Assembly: GCA_003246365.1 (NCBI GenBank)
Contig: QKAN01000144.1
Location: forward strand, 1-57,894
Length of the DNA stretch: 57,894 nt
From: Clostridia bacterium
GTDB lineage: Bacteria > Bacillota > Clostridia > Christensenellales > CAG-138
Direction: 5' to 3'
A program made the position numbers and the translations under genes. The notes under the pieces were generated by a model. The model saw only the letters and a program-made list of their open reading frames with translations, had not been told where the DNA came from and made no database searches. Below are positions 1-7,091 of this stretch, piece by piece (position 1 is the first letter of the stretch; each line of letters begins with the position of its first letter).

Positions 1-759
1 GGCATGAGCTTCGGCGGCAGCCTGATTCGTCCGGAAGCGACGGGATTCGGCGCGGTGTACTATGTCAACGAAGTGTTCAAACACGAAGGCGACACGATCA
101 AAGGCAAAACGTTCGCGCTCTCCGGTTTCGGAAACGTGACATGGGGCGTTGCAAGAAAGCTCGAAGAACTCGGCGCGGTGGCGGTTACGCTATCCGGCCC
201 GGACGGATATGTATACGATCCGAAAGGCGTGTTGGGCAAGAAGATCGATTACCTCGTGGACATGCGCAACAGCGGCAGAGACAAGGTGAAAGATTACGCA
301 GACCGCTACGGCTGTGCGTTTTACCCGAGCGAAAAACCCTGGGGCGTACCGGCGGATGTGTATATGCCGTGCGCAACGCAGAACGACGTAAACATGCTTT
401 CGGCAAAGAAGATTGCGGCCTCCGGCTCAAAGTATTACATCGAGGTCGCGAACATGCCGACGACGAACGACGCGCTGAACTTCCTGCTGGAGCAGAAGCA
501 TATGATCGTAGCTCCCAGCAAGGCGGTCAACGCCGGCGGCGTTGCGACGAGCGCGCTGGAGATGAGCCAGAACAGCCAGCGGCTGAGCTGGAGTGAGGCG
601 GAAGTGGACGAAAAGCTGCACAGCATCATGAAAAACATCCACGACAACTCGGCAAAAGCGGCGGAAGAAAACGGCCTTGGCTACAATCTTGTAGCGGGTG
701 CGAACATCGCGGGCTTTGCCAAGGTTGCAGATGCGATGATGGCACAGGGGATTATCTGA
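1..759 (+). CDS. gdhA: Glutamate dehydrogenase, C-terminal part (gene truncated by window edge)
   Basis: Catalyses reversible reductive amination of 2-oxoglutarate to glutamate in the cytoplasm. The open frame runs in from base 1 with no start, so the N-terminal substrate-binding part lies outside the window. Visible are the family phrase GGSLIRPEATGFGAVYYVNE at the very beginning, the Rossmann dinucleotide loop around GFGNVTWGVARKLEELGA (residues about 42-59), and the ending NLVAGANIAGFAKVADAM that is typical of the hexameric bacterial NADP-type enzymes. An acidic residue does not follow the glycine motif, which fits NADP preference, but this is inference. The frame stops at 757-759 and is followed 13 nt later by a strong terminator, so it is the last gene of its transcript. 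Confidence 0.95.
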   Translation, partial: GMSFGGSLIRPEATGFGAVYYVNEVFKHEGDTIKGKTFALSGFGNVTWGVARKLEELGAVAVTLSGPDGYVYDPKGVLGKKIDYLVDMRNSGRDKVKDYADRYGCAFYPSEKPWGVPADVYMPCATQNDVNMLSAKKIAASGSKYYIEVANMPTTNDALNFLLEQKHMIVAPSKAVNAGGVATSALEMSQNSQRLSWSEAEVDEKLHSIMKNIHDNSAKAAEENGLGYNLVAGANIAGFAKVADAMMAQGII

Positions 760-772
760 TAACGAAACGAAC

Positions 773-802
773 AAAAACCGCGTCCATATGGACGCGGTTT
801 TT
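773..802 (+). terminator. Intrinsic terminator after gdhA
   Basis: Perfect 13-bp inverted repeat (AAAAACCGCGTCC / GGACGCGGTTTTT) with a 4-nt loop, the right arm ending in a T run. It lies 13 nt after the gdhA stop. Confidence 0.9.
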
Positions 803-999
803 CTCTATGTAAAGATGTATTTTGGTTGTGAATTTTGAAAAATCAGACGGAAAAACAAGCGATAGAATTGGTGAAACGAGTGTAATTCCTGATGTGCGCT
901 TTTGCATTTTCGAACGAAAAAATCAAGAAAGATAGCCAGATTTTACATTTCTAAAGCGCTTTTTTTCCGATGAAACATCTATACGACTTGCAAATTGTT

Positions 1000-1008
1000 T
1001 GGTATACT
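1000..1008 (+). promoter_or_regulatory. Extended -10 promoter for the small gene at 1039
   Basis: TGG followed by TATACT gives an extended -10 element (TGnTATAAT type). No good -35 is present at 17 bp. The same TTTGGTATA core occurs before the small gene at 1701. The 200 bases between the gdhA terminator and this site hold nothing else I recognise. Confidence 0.5.
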
Positions 1009-1038
1009 CATTCTAATCAAACATGGAGGTGAGCATTT

Positions 1039-1233
1039 ATGGCAACGGTAGAACAACTGATTAAACAGTATGAAACCGACAAAGATTTGCAGGCGGAAGT
1101 CGCAGCGATCCTTGCCGATGGAAAAGTCACGATGATGGAATTCATGGCTTTTGCGAAAAAGCACGATGTGGCAATCTCCCTTGATGAGCTGCCCAAATAT
1201 CTGGAGCAGGCAAAGAAACTCGGCTTTATGTAA
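1039..1233 (+). CDS. Small protein (64 aa), Nif11-leader-like
   Basis: Unrecognised 64-residue protein with a strong ribosome-binding site (GGAGGTGAG, 1024-1032) and its own promoter. It is all-helical in appearance and charged. The spacing of LQAEVAAILADG, FMAFAKKHDVAIS and LDELPKYLEQ recalls the Nif11-like leader domain found at the N terminus of some RiPP precursors (pattern of ELQ, then AxAKxxG, then xLEEL). It lacks a Cys/Ser/Thr-rich core peptide after the domain, and no maturation enzyme is nearby, so it may be a free-standing domain rather than a natural-product precursor. The Nif11 link is inference from pattern only. Confidence 0.75.
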   Translation: MATVEQLIKQYETDKDLQAEVAAILADGKVTMMEFMAFAKKHDVAISLDELPKYLEQAKKLGFM

Positions 1234-1337
1234 TCCTTGTGGCGCTTCTCACGTAACGTTACCAATGGGAACAGCGTGAAAAAGATAGATCCTTGAAGCG
1301 TGTATTCATATTATTTTAATCGGGAGGTAATTGTATT

Positions 1338-1508
1338 ATGAGACTCAATCCGCCAAAGAAGGTAACATTCTGGATTTCGATCTTCGCGTTTGTCGTTGGC
1401 GCCGCTCTGTCCGTCGGCCTGATTCCCGGCCTGAACATCGTCGGCTACATCGTATCGCTGCTGGCTTATCTGCTGCTGGTTCTCGGCCTGATCATCAAAG
1501 GTCTGTAA
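1338..1508 (+). CDS. Small hydrophobic membrane protein (56 aa), paralogue of the next gene
   Basis: Short gene with a good ribosome-binding site (GGGAGG, 1322-1327, 10 nt before the ATG). The product starts MRLNPPKKVTFW, a positively charged stretch, followed by two hydrophobic segments (about residues 11-29 and 34-53) separated by a short turn at GLIPGLN, and ends in KGL. It is predicted to be a hairpin of two membrane helices with both ends in the cytoplasm. The next gene encodes a protein of the same plan and about half identical sequence, so the pair arose by tandem duplication. I know no function for the family. Confidence 0.8.
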   Translation: MRLNPPKKVTFWISIFAFVVGAALSVGLIPGLNIVGYIVSLLAYLLLVLGLIIKGL

Positions 1509-1552
1509 GAAAAGCGCGGAGAAATCCGCTTCACACAATTGAACAAGCTATA

Positions 1553-1586
1553 AGCGGGCGATGGCTAACATCTGCCCGCTTTGCTT
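1553..1586 (+). terminator. Probable terminator after the first small membrane gene
   Basis: AGCGGGC (1553-1559) pairs with GCCCGCT (1574-1580) around a 14-nt loop, followed by a short T-rich tail. Confidence 0.55.
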
Positions 1587-1651
1587 ATTCGTAAGGTGAG
1601 AAAACGTTTTGTGTTGCGCCTTTTGGTCGTCTGTACGAATCGCGCGCGATT

Positions 1652-1660
1652 TGGTATAAT
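1652..1660 (+). promoter_or_regulatory. Extended -10 promoter for the second small membrane gene
   Basis: TGG then a consensus TATAAT (1655-1660), again without a clear -35. The gene therefore appears to be transcribed separately from its upstream paralogue. Confidence 0.55.
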
Positions 1661-1700
1661 TCGGGTAGTATAAAGATCAAAATTTCGGGAGGTAGAAACT

Positions 1701-1874
1701 ATGAGACTGAATGCACCGAAACGGTTTACATTCTGGGCATCGGTTGTTTTGTTTGTCGTCGGCATGGTTGCGGCGTTCGGGCTGATTCCGTATGTTCCGT
1801 CTCTTGTTGGCGTTATCGCGCTGACCGTTGGATATGTTCTGCTTGCGCTGGGCAATATTCTCAAAGGGTTCTAA
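1701..1874 (+). CDS. Small hydrophobic membrane protein (57 aa), paralogue of the previous gene
   Basis: Has its own extended -10 promoter and ribosome-binding site (GGGAGG, 1688-1693). The product begins MRLNAPKRFTFW and keeps the same plan as the gene at 1338: basic N terminus, hydrophobic segment, GLIP turn, second hydrophobic segment, KGF end. Keeping MRLN-PK--TFW, FVVG, GLIP and the LG-I-KG end while the hydrophobic core drifts suggests selection on the polar ends. Predicted two-helix membrane protein, function unknown. Confidence 0.8.
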   Translation: MRLNAPKRFTFWASVVLFVVGMVAAFGLIPYVPSLVGVIALTVGYVLLALGNILKGF

Positions 1875-1912
1875 TACCCATCTTCAAGAACAACAATCAA
1901 ATGATTGCAATC

Positions 1913-1946
1913 AAATTCCGCTCTTCTTGAACGGGATTTGTTTTTT
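1913..1946 (+). terminator. Probable terminator after the second small membrane gene
   Basis: AAATTCCG (1913-1920) pairs with CGGGATTT (1932-1939) with one G-T pair, followed by GTTTTTT. An alternative pairing uses TTCAAGAA near 1883 with TTCTTGAA near 1924. Confidence 0.5.
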
Positions 1947-2012
1947 GACAAAATTCAACAGTGAAATCGGATGAATTTCATAGTATGATAGAAAAAAACG
2001 GGAGGAAAGATC

Positions 2013-2357
2013 ATGCGATTTCTTTATGTTTGTCCGAAATGCAGAAAAATATTTAGTGCTGAAAGCGAAATTCCGAGTAAAACTCAGGAATGTTTTGCTT
2101 GTGAAACAAAACTGATCTATTCTGGATATACTAAGGATGAATGGGATCGCAAAACTACAGAAGAAAAAGCTGAAATTAAAGAAACGATACTAAAACAGTT
2201 TGTAGAATCTGAAGTAAGTATCGAAGTACAGGTGTTAAAATTAATCGAAAATATGGATAAGAATATAGGCACTGTTAAAAATATTCTTGTATTCTTCACT
2301 ATTCTGTTCGTAATAGGTGCTATTTATATGTTTATTATGTTTTCAAAATACATGTAG
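2013..2357 (+). CDS. Zinc-ribbon protein with C-terminal membrane anchor, function unknown
   Basis: 114-residue protein. Residues 8-11 (CPKC) and 27-30 (CFAC) form two CxxC knuckles of a probable zinc ribbon. A charged helical middle (about 40-85) leads to one hydrophobic helix near the C terminus (about 91-110), so the zinc domain should face the cytoplasm from a membrane anchor. The start is supported by GGGAGG at 2000-2005. The gene is distinctly AT-rich with A/T-ending codons, unlike every neighbour, which suggests acquisition from a lower-GC source. No homologue with known function comes to mind. Confidence 0.8.
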   Translation: MRFLYVCPKCRKIFSAESEIPSKTQECFACETKLIYSGYTKDEWDRKTTEEKAEIKETILKQFVESEVSIEVQVLKLIENMDKNIGTVKNILVFFTILFVIGAIYMFIMFSKYM

Positions 2358-2379
2358 TTATATTTTCACGATGTATTAG

Positions 2380-2405
2380 AAGGGGATCCAAATGGATCCC
2401 CTTTT
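2380..2405. terminator. Bidirectional terminator between convergent genes
   Basis: Perfect 10-bp stem AAGGGGATCC / GGATCCCCTT with an AAAT loop and T-rich flanks on both strands. It lies between the zinc-ribbon gene (+) and the acetyltransferase gene (-). Confidence 0.9.
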
Positions 2406-2410
2406 ATAAA

Positions 2411-2851
2411 TTATAGTTCCAGGCGATACACCACTTCGCCGTATTCAACCCGTCCGTCCGGTAGAAAACCGAGACTTTCATAGAGCTTTTTCGCGACGTG
2501 GTTTTCCGGTTCAAAGCTGATGTAAATGCAGTTGTGATCCTCGTCCGAGAGACCGCGGATATGATTGATCAGCAAACGCATCGCCTCTCTGCCATATCCT
2601 TTTCCCTGATACCGCTGGTCGATCATGAGTCGGAAGATCCAGTACTGGTGATCGTCCACATCGAGGCAATACATTGCAAACCCGACGGGTTTATTCTCCG
2701 CATACAGCGCGAGCGGAACGCATTCCGGCTGAACATATGCCTGCGCGAGAGAATACTGATTTGTGGCGACAAACGTACTCTGCTCCGGTGCAACGGAAAG
2801 GTCCATCACCGGAAGATAGTTGTATCGGTCGATTTCAACCAGTCGGAGCAT
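2411..2851 (-). CDS. GNAT N-acetyltransferase, spermidine/spermine acetyltransferase (BltD)-like
   Basis: 146-residue single-domain GNAT enzyme that would transfer acetyl from acetyl-CoA to an amine. The acetyl-CoA pyrophosphate loop is seen as RYQGKGYGREAM (motif A, Q/R-x-x-G-x-G). The phrases KPVGFAMYCLD, WIFRLMIDQRYQGKGYG and ENHVAKKLYESLGF match the layout of Bacillus BltD/polyamine acetyltransferases. That substrate assignment is inference, since GNAT specificity is hard to read from sequence. Its stop lies 5 nt from the bidirectional terminator. It follows typA on the same strand with a 36-nt gap and may be co-transcribed with it. Confidence 0.85.
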   Translation of the reverse strand: MLRLVEIDRYNYLPVMDLSVAPEQSTFVATNQYSLAQAYVQPECVPLALYAENKPVGFAMYCLDVDDHQYWIFRLMIDQRYQGKGYGREAMRLLINHIRGLSDEDHNCIYISFEPENHVAKKLYESLGFLPDGRVEYGEVVYRLEL

Positions 2852-2887
2852 AACGTTCGGCTCCTTTCACTCTCTCGTGTTCAGCGG

Positions 2888-4708
2888 TTACTGCTGGGCC
2901 TCCTGCTTTGCGTTTTTCATACGCAGTTCCTTTTTCAGGATGCGTTTACGCATGCGGATGTTTTTCGGCGTCACTTCAACGAGCTCGTCGTCCGCAATGA
3001 ACTCCAGACACTGTTCCAGAGAGAGCACAACGGGCGGGGTCAGGCGCAGCGCTTCGTCCGAACCGGAAGCGCGCATGTTGGTGACGTGCTTCTTTTTGCA
3101 GACGTTGACGACGATGTCTTCGATGCGCGCGTTTTCGCCGACAATCTGTCCTTCGTAAACGGGAATGCCGGAACCGACAAACAGCTTGCCGCGATCCTGC
3201 GTGTTAAACAGACCATAGCTTGAGGTGTCGCCCGTTTCGTGCGCAACGAGGGAACCGGTCTTGCGCTCTTCAATGGGTCCTTTATACGGTTCGTAATCGT
3301 GGAAAATGTGGCTCATGACGCCGTTTCCGCGTGTGTCGGTCAAAAGTTCCGAGCGGTAACCCATGAGGCCGCGGGCAGGGACGAGGAACTGCAGACGAAC
3401 GCTGTTTTCGCCCTGGTTCGTCATGTCCGTCAACTCCGCCTTGCGCTGGCCGAGTTTTTCCATGACCGCGCCGACATATTCGGTCGGCACGTCGATGGTG
3501 AGTTCCTCGATCGGTTCCGTGGTGTTGCCGTTTGCATCTTTGTGGAAGATGACCTTCGGACGGGACACCGCAAATTCATATCCCTGACGGCGCATGGTTT
3601 CAATCAGGATGGAAAGGTGCAGCTCGCCTCTGCCGCTGACGCGGAAGGTATCCGTGCTGCCCGTTTCTTCCACGCGCATCGAGATGTTGGTTTTTACTTC
3701 GGTTAAGAGACGGTCGCGCAGATTGCGTCCGGTGACATACTTGCCCTCACGGCCTGCAAACGGACTATCGTTGAGCATGAACATCATGCTCACGGTCGGT
3801 TCGTCTATTGAAACGAACGGCAGCGGTTCGATGCACGCAGGATCGCAGACCGTTTCGCCGACGTTGAGGCCTTCCATACCGGCGACGCAGATGATGTCTC
3901 CGCAGGGCGCTTCTTCAACCTCGACGCGCTTGAGTCCTTCATAGCGGTAGAGCCGCGTGATTTTGCTGTCGACTTTGCGGTTGTCTTCGCCGCCGCAGAT
4001 GACAACGGGCATGCCGCGCTTTGCGGTTCCGCGTTCAATGCGGCCTACGCCGATGCGGCCGACGTATTCATCATAGTCGATGGAGGAAAACAGGATCTGC
4101 AGCGGCTCGTCCGGCTGGAACTTCGGCGCGGGGATTGCGCTGAGAATCGTGTCGAACAGTGCGATCATGTTGTTAGCCATGTTGTCCGGCGAAAGACCGC
4201 TCATATTATCGCGCGCGCTGGCATAGACGACGGGGAAGTCGAGCTGCTCCGCGGTTGCGCCGAGTTCGATAAAGAGTTCCAGCGCCTGATCTACCACTTC
4301 CGCGGGACGCGCGCCGGGACGGTCGACTTTGTTGACGACCAGTATCGGAATTTTATTGAGTTCGAGAGACTTGCGCAGCACGAAACGTGTCTGCGGCATG
4401 CAGCCTTCAAACGCGTCAACGAGCAGCAGAACGCCGTCGACCATTTGGAGAATGCGCTCCACCTCGCCGCCGAAGTCCGCGTGACCCGGTGTGTCGACGA
4501 TATTGATGCGTGTGCCGCCGTAGATGACCGCCGTGTTTTTCGAGAGAATCGTGATACCGCGCTCCCGTTCGAGATCATTGGAGTCCATAATGCGCTCGAC
4601 GTCTTGTTCGCCCCTGCGCAGCACGCCCGCATCGCGCAGCATCTGATCGACCAAAGTGGTCTTGCCGTGGTCGACGTGCGCAATGATTGCGACGTTTCTA
4701 ATGTCCAT
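2888..4708 (-). CDS. typA: Translational GTPase TypA/BipA
   Basis: 606-residue ribosome-associated GTPase of the EF-G-like family involved in ribosome assembly and stress or low-temperature adaptation. G1 is [13 protein letters not shown] (residues 10-22), G2 lies in RERGITILSKN, G3 is DTPGHADFGGEVER, and G4 is NKVDRPGARP. Domain II, the EF-G-like domain V and the BipA-specific C-terminal domain (with RGLMGYRSELLTDTRG and ENARIEDIVVNVCKKKHVTNMR) are complete, and length is normal for the family. The start ATG at 4706-4708 follows GAAGG. A TTGTCC-18-TATAAT promoter lies upstream. Confidence 0.97.
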   Translation of the reverse strand: MDIRNVAIIAHVDHGKTTLVDQMLRDAGVLRRGEQDVERIMDSNDLERERGITILSKNTAVIYGGTRINIVDTPGHADFGGEVERILQMVDGVLLLVDAFEGCMPQTRFVLRKSLELNKIPILVVNKVDRPGARPAEVVDQALELFIELGATAEQLDFPVVYASARDNMSGLSPDNMANNMIALFDTILSAIPAPKFQPDEPLQILFSSIDYDEYVGRIGVGRIERGTAKRGMPVVICGGEDNRKVDSKITRLYRYEGLKRVEVEEAPCGDIICVAGMEGLNVGETVCDPACIEPLPFVSIDEPTVSMMFMLNDSPFAGREGKYVTGRNLRDRLLTEVKTNISMRVEETGSTDTFRVSGRGELHLSILIETMRRQGYEFAVSRPKVIFHKDANGNTTEPIEELTIDVPTEYVGAVMEKLGQRKAELTDMTNQGENSVRLQFLVPARGLMGYRSELLTDTRGNGVMSHIFHDYEPYKGPIEERKTGSLVAHETGDTSSYGLFNTQDRGKLFVGSGIPVYEGQIVGENARIEDIVVNVCKKKHVTNMRASGSDEALRLTPPVVLSLEQCLEFIADDELVEVTPKNIRMRKRILKKELRMKNAKQEAQQ

Positions 4709-4742
4709 TGGAATACCTTCTTTCTTAATACGAAAACAAGTT

Positions 4743-4772
4743 ATTATACAACCGATTAAGGAACGAGGACAA
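4743..4772 (-). promoter_or_regulatory. Promoter of typA
   Basis: On the minus strand TTGTCC (4772-4767) and TATAAT (4748-4743) are separated by 18 bp, ending 34 nt before the typA start. Confidence 0.65.
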
Positions 4773-4878
4773 GCGGTTTCGCACAGATATGTCTTTTTTT
4801 ACGGCGTGTTTACAAAAAACCCGCATTTTTCAGTACTTTTTGCGTGTTTTCAGCCGAAAAAATATTTTTAAAAGCCTA

Positions 4879-4907
4879 TTGACAACACGATAGAGTGAGT
4901 GTATAAC
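4879..4907 (+). promoter_or_regulatory. Promoter of the GntR-ABC operon
   Basis: Consensus TTGACA (4879-4884), 17-bp spacer, TATAAC (4902-4907). The predicted start point falls inside the inverted repeat described next. Confidence 0.85.
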
Positions 4908-4928
4908 TGTATTAAGTAAGTAATACAG
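4907..4928 (+). promoter_or_regulatory. Palindromic operator, probable binding site of the GntR regulator
   Basis: Perfect 8-bp inverted repeat CTGTATTA-N6-TAATACAG. It begins at the last base of the -10 box and covers the predicted transcription start. Position and symmetry are those of a repressor site, and the first gene of the operon encodes a YtrA-type GntR regulator, so autorepression is the simple reading. Confidence 0.75.
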
Positions 4929-4953
4929 CAACACACGAAAGGAGGAGACAATA

Positions 4954-5340
4954 TTGGCTTGGCAATTTTCATCAAACCGTCCCATCTATCAGCAGATTGT
5001 GGACGAGATAGAGCTGCGCATTCTCAACGGCACATATGAGATGGGAATGCGGCTGCCCAGCGTACGCGATTTGGCGGTGCTGGCGGCGGTCAATCCAAAC
5101 ACAATGCAACGCGCGCTTGCGGAATTGGAGGATATGGGATTGGTTACAACACAGAGAAACACCGGACGCACGGTGACGACCGATGAACATGCAGTCTCCC
5201 GCGCAAGAGACGCGAAAGCGGATTCGCTGGCGGAGACGTTTTTAATGCAGATGAAGGCGCTGGGATTGAGCAGGAAAGAGGTGCTCGAACGCCTGGCGAA
5301 AGGGGAACAGAAGGAGGGGGAACATGCAGTCCATTCTTGA
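4954..5340 (+). CDS. GntR-family transcriptional regulator, YtrA subfamily
   Basis: 128-residue regulator. Residues 6-73 form the GntR winged helix: PIYQQIVDEIELRILNG, then MRLPSVRDLAVLAAVNPNTM as the recognition helix region, then LEDMGLVTTQRNTGRTV as the wing. The short C-terminal extension (about 50 residues, two helices) is the YtrA dimerisation type rather than a FadR or UTRA ligand domain. The start is TTG at 4954, chosen because AAAGGAGGAG ends 7 nt upstream and no ATG fits. It leads an operon with the ABC genes and overlaps the next gene by 17 nt. In Bacillus the YtrA family represses ABC exporters induced by cell-wall antibiotics; the inducer here is unknown. Confidence 0.92.
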   Translation: MAWQFSSNRPIYQQIVDEIELRILNGTYEMGMRLPSVRDLAVLAAVNPNTMQRALAELEDMGLVTTQRNTGRTVTTDEHAVSRARDAKADSLAETFLMQMKALGLSRKEVLERLAKGEQKEGEHAVHS

Positions 5341-6022
5341 AACCAGAGCACTGACCAAGCGATACGGTTCAACGCTTGCGCTCAATAACGTAGACCTTTC
5401 CCTGCCAAAGGGAAAAATTGTCGGTCTTCTCGGGCCGAACGGCAGCGGCAAAACAACGCTGCTCAAGATCGTGGCGGGACTTTTAACGCCGACGAACGGT
5501 ATGGTTCTTGTTGAAAACATGCCGGTTGGCGAGGAGACGAAATCGGTGATTTCGTACCTGCCGGAGCGCACCTATCTGCCGGATTGGATGACGGTGGAAG
5601 ATTGCCTCGATTACTTTGTAGACTTTTATGCGGATTTCGACGTGCAGCGTGCGCGGGAGATGCTCTCCCGGCTGAATGTTCCGGCGAACAAGCGCATGAA
5701 GCAGTTGAGCAAGGGTACACGGGAAAAGATGCAGCTCGTGCTGGTCATGTCCCGCCGGGCAAAGCTCTATCTGCTGGATGAACCCATCGGCGGCGTAGAT
5801 CCGGCGACGCGGGACTACATTCTCGATACGATTATCGGCAACTATGACAACGAGGCGACAATCCTCATCTCCACGCATCTGATTGCGGATGTGGAAAAGG
5901 TGCTCGATGAGTTCCTCTTCCTCAAAGAAGGCGTCATCACGATGCACGACACGACGGACAACGTTCGCGAAACACAGGGCAAGTCGCTGGACGAGCTGTT
6001 CAGGGAGGTATTCAGATGCTAA
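5324..6022 (+). CDS. ABC transporter ATP-binding protein (YtrB-like)
   Basis: 232-residue ATPase that powers the membrane protein encoded next. Walker A is GPNGSGKTT (residues 39-47). The ABC signature is the divergent LSKGTREKMQ in place of LSGGQ. Walker B is LYLLDEP followed by the D-loop GGVDPATR, and the switch histidine is in ISTHLIAD. The divergent signature and the lack of extra domains fit the antibiotic/lipid-II-type exporters controlled by YtrA-like regulators. It overlaps the regulator by 17 nt and the permease by 7 nt, so translation of the three is coupled. Confidence 0.93.
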   Translation: MQSILETRALTKRYGSTLALNNVDLSLPKGKIVGLLGPNGSGKTTLLKIVAGLLTPTNGMVLVENMPVGEETKSVISYLPERTYLPDWMTVEDCLDYFVDFYADFDVQRAREMLSRLNVPANKRMKQLSKGTREKMQLVLVMSRRAKLYLLDEPIGGVDPATRDYILDTIIGNYDNEATILISTHLIADVEKVLDEFLFLKEGVITMHDTTDNVRETQGKSLDELFREVFRC

Positions 6023-6888
6023 AGAAATTGATCAAACACGATTTCCGCGCCCTTTCGCGGACGCTCTTCCCGCTGCAGATCGCCATTCTCGGCGGCGGAC
6101 TGGTTGCAACGCTGCTTTCCGCGATGAGCATCCGCCTCAGCGATGCTTCATGGGCGGGAGCAAACGGCTCCGCCTTGCTCAAGGGCTTGATTATGGCGAT
6201 TTCCGTCACGACGGCGGTGCTCATCGGCATCGGCATCATGGCTTCGCTGTTTGTCACGATCATACTGATCTGCTACCATTTCTACCGCAGTTTTCTCTCG
6301 GACGAAGGGTATCTTACCTTTACGCTGCCGGTTTCAACGGGAAATCTGATCTGGAGCAAATTACTGACCGGTATGTTCTGGCTTATGATTAACGGCGTTG
6401 TCGTTACGATTACACTGCTGATCTACTCGGTGTTCGGCACAACCACTAATACGCTGGTCAACATGGAAGTGCTGCAGGGCATTAAGTACTTCTTTGCGGA
6501 GTTGATGCCGCAAGCCGCAGAGTATGTGAGTATTCCTCTCATGATTGCGGAGGCCGTCGTCATCGGTATCATCGGACTGGCGGCGCAACTGCTTCAGATC
6601 TATTTCGCGATCATTGTTGGCGGACAGGTTGCAAAGAAACACCGTGTTCTCGCTGCGATCGGTATGTATCTGCTCATCAATATGGGCGTTGGCATCGTGA
6701 GTTCAACGTTCATGGCGCTGGTGACCTTCGGCGAAGGCGTATCCAGTTTTGTGCTCAACAGTGCGCAGGAGGTAGGTACGTTTATGACAAGCGTCTTCGG
6801 CTGGTATGGCGTGCTTTATGCGGGGCTTGCAGTGCTCTTCTTCCTCGTATCGCGCTCGATTCTGAAAAAGAACCTGAATCTCCAATAA
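6016..6888 (+). CDS. ABC transporter permease, membrane subunit
   Basis: 290-residue polytopic protein with about six hydrophobic segments (near residues 15-37, 58-90, 116-140, 165-195, 205-235, 255-280). The N-terminal MLKKLIKHDFRALSRTLFP is an amphipathic cytoplasmic helix of the kind seen in ABC-2 type permeases. It has no solute-binding or periplasmic domain. It is the third gene of the GntR-ATPase-permease operon and presumably dimerises with the ATPase for export or sensing; the substrate cannot be read from the sequence. Confidence 0.85.
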   Translation: MLKKLIKHDFRALSRTLFPLQIAILGGGLVATLLSAMSIRLSDASWAGANGSALLKGLIMAISVTTAVLIGIGIMASLFVTIILICYHFYRSFLSDEGYLTFTLPVSTGNLIWSKLLTGMFWLMINGVVVTITLLIYSVFGTTTNTLVNMEVLQGIKYFFAELMPQAAEYVSIPLMIAEAVVIGIIGLAAQLLQIYFAIIVGGQVAKKHRVLAAIGMYLLINMGVGIVSSTFMALVTFGEGVSSFVLNSAQEVGTFMTSVFGWYGVLYAGLAVLFFLVSRSILKKNLNLQ

Positions 6889-6900
6889 ACAACGCAACGC

Positions 6901-6920
6901 GGGGCGGCATTTGCCGCCCC
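6901..6920 (+). terminator. GC-rich hairpin after the ABC operon
   Basis: GGGGCGGCA/TGCCGCCCC perfect stem with a 2-nt loop, 12 nt after the permease stop, but no T run follows. It may protect the 3' end or act with the terminator 60 nt downstream. Confidence 0.5.
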
Positions 6921-6978
6921 GGATACACAAAAATTCTTCCCGATCCTTTTCAAAACGAAAGAAAAGGGATTTTTATAG

Positions 6979-7002
6979 AGGCGGCTTTAGCCGCCTTTTT
7001 TT
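6979..7002 (+). terminator. Intrinsic terminator of the ABC operon
   Basis: AGGCGGC-TTTA-GCCGCCT followed by six T. Confidence 0.85.
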
Positions 7003-7054
7003 GATGCATTATATCTATGAATTGCCGTGTGAACCCGCTATATCTGAAAACTTC

Positions 7055-7084
7055 TTGCGTTTCGCTTGCCCGCACCCCTATAAT
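7055..7084 (+). promoter_or_regulatory. Promoter of the TtcA-like gene
   Basis: TTGCGT (7055-7060), 18-bp spacer, perfect TATAAT (7079-7084). The -10 box ends 7 nt before the ATG at 7092, so transcription should begin at or next to the start codon. Confidence 0.65.
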
Positions 7085-7091
7085 ATCCCTC

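Noticed and set aside
988-1008. TTGCAA with TATACT as a promoter for the gene at 1039
   Set aside because: Spacer is only 9 bp; I kept the extended -10 alone.
1945-1989. TTGACA and TATGAT before the zinc-ribbon gene
   Set aside because: Spacing of 33 bp is far too long for one promoter; the TTGACA overlaps the terminator tail of the previous gene.
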